Assembly: GCA_016194835.1 (NCBI GenBank) | Contig: JACQAU010000126.1 | Location: 1 to 6,869 of the forward strand | Direction: 5' to 3' | DNA: 6,869 bases | From: Deltaproteobacteria bacterium | Lineage (GTDB): Bacteria > Bdellovibrionota > UBA1018 | Shown: piece by piece, positions 6,260 to 6,869 of the stretch | Numbering within the stretch: position 1 is the first letter of the stretch | Layout of the letters: each line of letters starts with the position of its first letter | The notes under the pieces: generated by a model | Told to the model about the DNA's origin: nothing | Databases searched by the model: none | Seen by the model: only the letters and a program-made list of their open reading frames with translations | Program-made: the position numbers and the translations under genes

Positions 6260-6278
6260 AGCTATTAGCTATTTTTTA
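6256..6278 (+). terminator. Weak candidate terminator after the small exported protein
   Basis: AGCT-ATT-AGCT (6260-6270) forms only a four-base stem with a three-base loop and is followed by ATTTTTTAAA. The T-run suits an intrinsic terminator, but the stem is too short to be convincing. Confidence 0.25.
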
Positions 6279-6592
6279 AAGTAACGTTGCATGGTTTTTT
6301 TCACCTAGCACTTTTTGTGCTTCTAGCAAATTATGAGATTTGCACCTAAGCCTAAGATTTTCTACTGTGCCATATGCACTGCCACAAACTCTACCAGTTA
6401 TGGGATCTTTGAAAGTACAAACATCTTAACACAATATGTAAATAAATTGGGATAGCCTCTTTCTATATGAAGTGATCTTCTTGATACTTCTCTAAGATGC
6501 CATATTACTTCAGTTATGAGTCTTCGTTCCTGGGTTACAAGATCTTTTGTTTTATTCCAAAGGTCGTTATTGGATAGGTGTTTTAAATTCAT
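6276..6592 (-). pseudogene. HNH endonuclease remnant with internal deletions and frameshift
   Basis: On the minus strand, ATG 6592 starts MNLKHLSNNDLWNKT and continues through RRLITEVIWHLREVSRR and GYPNLFTYCVK, which I recognise as the N-terminus of a roughly 300-350-residue HNH endonuclease family common in Bdellovibrio-like bacteria. The frame meets a stop at 6398 after 64 residues. In another frame, from about 6419, the sequence reads CTFKDPITGRVCGSAYG, then VENLRLRCKSHNLLEAQKVLG, to a natural stop at 6276-6278: the family's C-terminal HNH region. Around 200 middle residues are missing at the junction near 6421-6424, where the frame also shifts. A second, in-frame loss lies between CGSAYG (end 6369) and VENLRL (start 6365): the usual segment of the L-Q-I-D-H-I type, with the first catalytic histidine, is absent. 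The gene is therefore non-functional. The two ends are still clearly readable, so the loss may be recent. The ~200-residue figure is an estimate from the remembered family length. Confidence 0.8.
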
Positions 6593-6869
6593 AAATATTC
6601 CATTAATTTGCTATTAAATTTCTTTTTCTATCCCTCTATTTTTTAGCTTTTTTAAAGGCTTTTTTACTCATAAACTTGTAAAAACAATTACCAAAATCAA
6701 AGAAAAAAAACAAGAAAAAACAGCTTGAAACTTGAAAAGACTTGTCCAATTTTATCTAAAAGATTGTGCAAGAGAACAGAATACTGATCCATTTTGATGT
6801 CCTCTTGCCCCCAATAATCTTAACATTTTAGAGGCGACATCTATCCTGACATAGGGGGGGTACTGTCAG
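6593..6869. other. AT-rich region with a possible insertion-sequence end at the right edge
   Basis: No gene of normal size is visible. Long A/T runs fill 6600-6720, and CTTGAAA motifs repeat at 6724-6744. On the minus strand a 31-codon frame (6792-6697) begins MDQYSVLLHNLL after a good ribosome binding site (AGAGGA about seven bases upstream) and stops early; it could be the broken start of a transposase or chance. At the right edge CTGACA (6846-6851) and TGTCAG (6864-6869) form a six-base inverted repeat around a run of seven G. The window ends there, so the element cannot be completed. Confidence 0.35.

Overview
The window looks like chromosomal DNA of an AT-rich member of the Bdellovibrionota (Bdellovibrio-like bacteria, formerly Deltaproteobacteria). 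This is inference from remembered family patterns, not a search. Three things point there: an outer-membrane protein with a coiled-coil plus linker plus C-terminal barrel layout, a small exported protein with an H-E-x-L-G-A-x-G motif, and the debris of an HNH endonuclease whose N-terminus (MNLKHLSNNDLW) is typical of a gene family that is multi-copy in that group.

Layout, left to right. Bases 1-278 are AT-rich upstream DNA ending in a good ribosome binding site. 279-1718 (+) encodes a signal-peptide-bearing outer-membrane beta-barrel protein with a long N/Q-rich linker. 1719-1899 is an intergenic gap holding a GC-rich hairpin. 1900-4125 (+) encodes a complete FadJ/FadB-type bifunctional fatty-acid-oxidation protein; the reading frame is open back to 1759, but the hairpin region is not part of the protein and 1900 has the only good ribosome binding site. 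4127-4190 is an unusual block of tandem short repeats that folds into a 17-bp perfect hairpin. 4206-5501 (+) encodes a LolC/LolE-type inner-membrane permease. 5502-5773 is non-coding or nearly so and contains a strikingly symmetrical, relatively GC-rich imperfect palindrome (5573-5632) with an upstream segment able to compete for one arm. 5774-6259 (+) encodes a small exported protein of unknown function. 6276-6592 (-) is an HNH endonuclease pseudogene fused from its first and last parts. 6593-6869 is AT-rich, with a possible insertion-sequence end at the right edge.

The genes all point the same way except the pseudogene, but they do not form an obvious pathway: an envelope protein, a beta-oxidation enzyme and a lipoprotein-export permease, each separated by a hairpin-bearing gap. 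The usual partners of FadJ (a thiolase) and LolC/E (the LolD ATPase) are not in the window. I did not find a complete new system here. The most interesting material is in the intergenic gaps: three different structured elements in three consecutive gaps, plus the endonuclease fossil.
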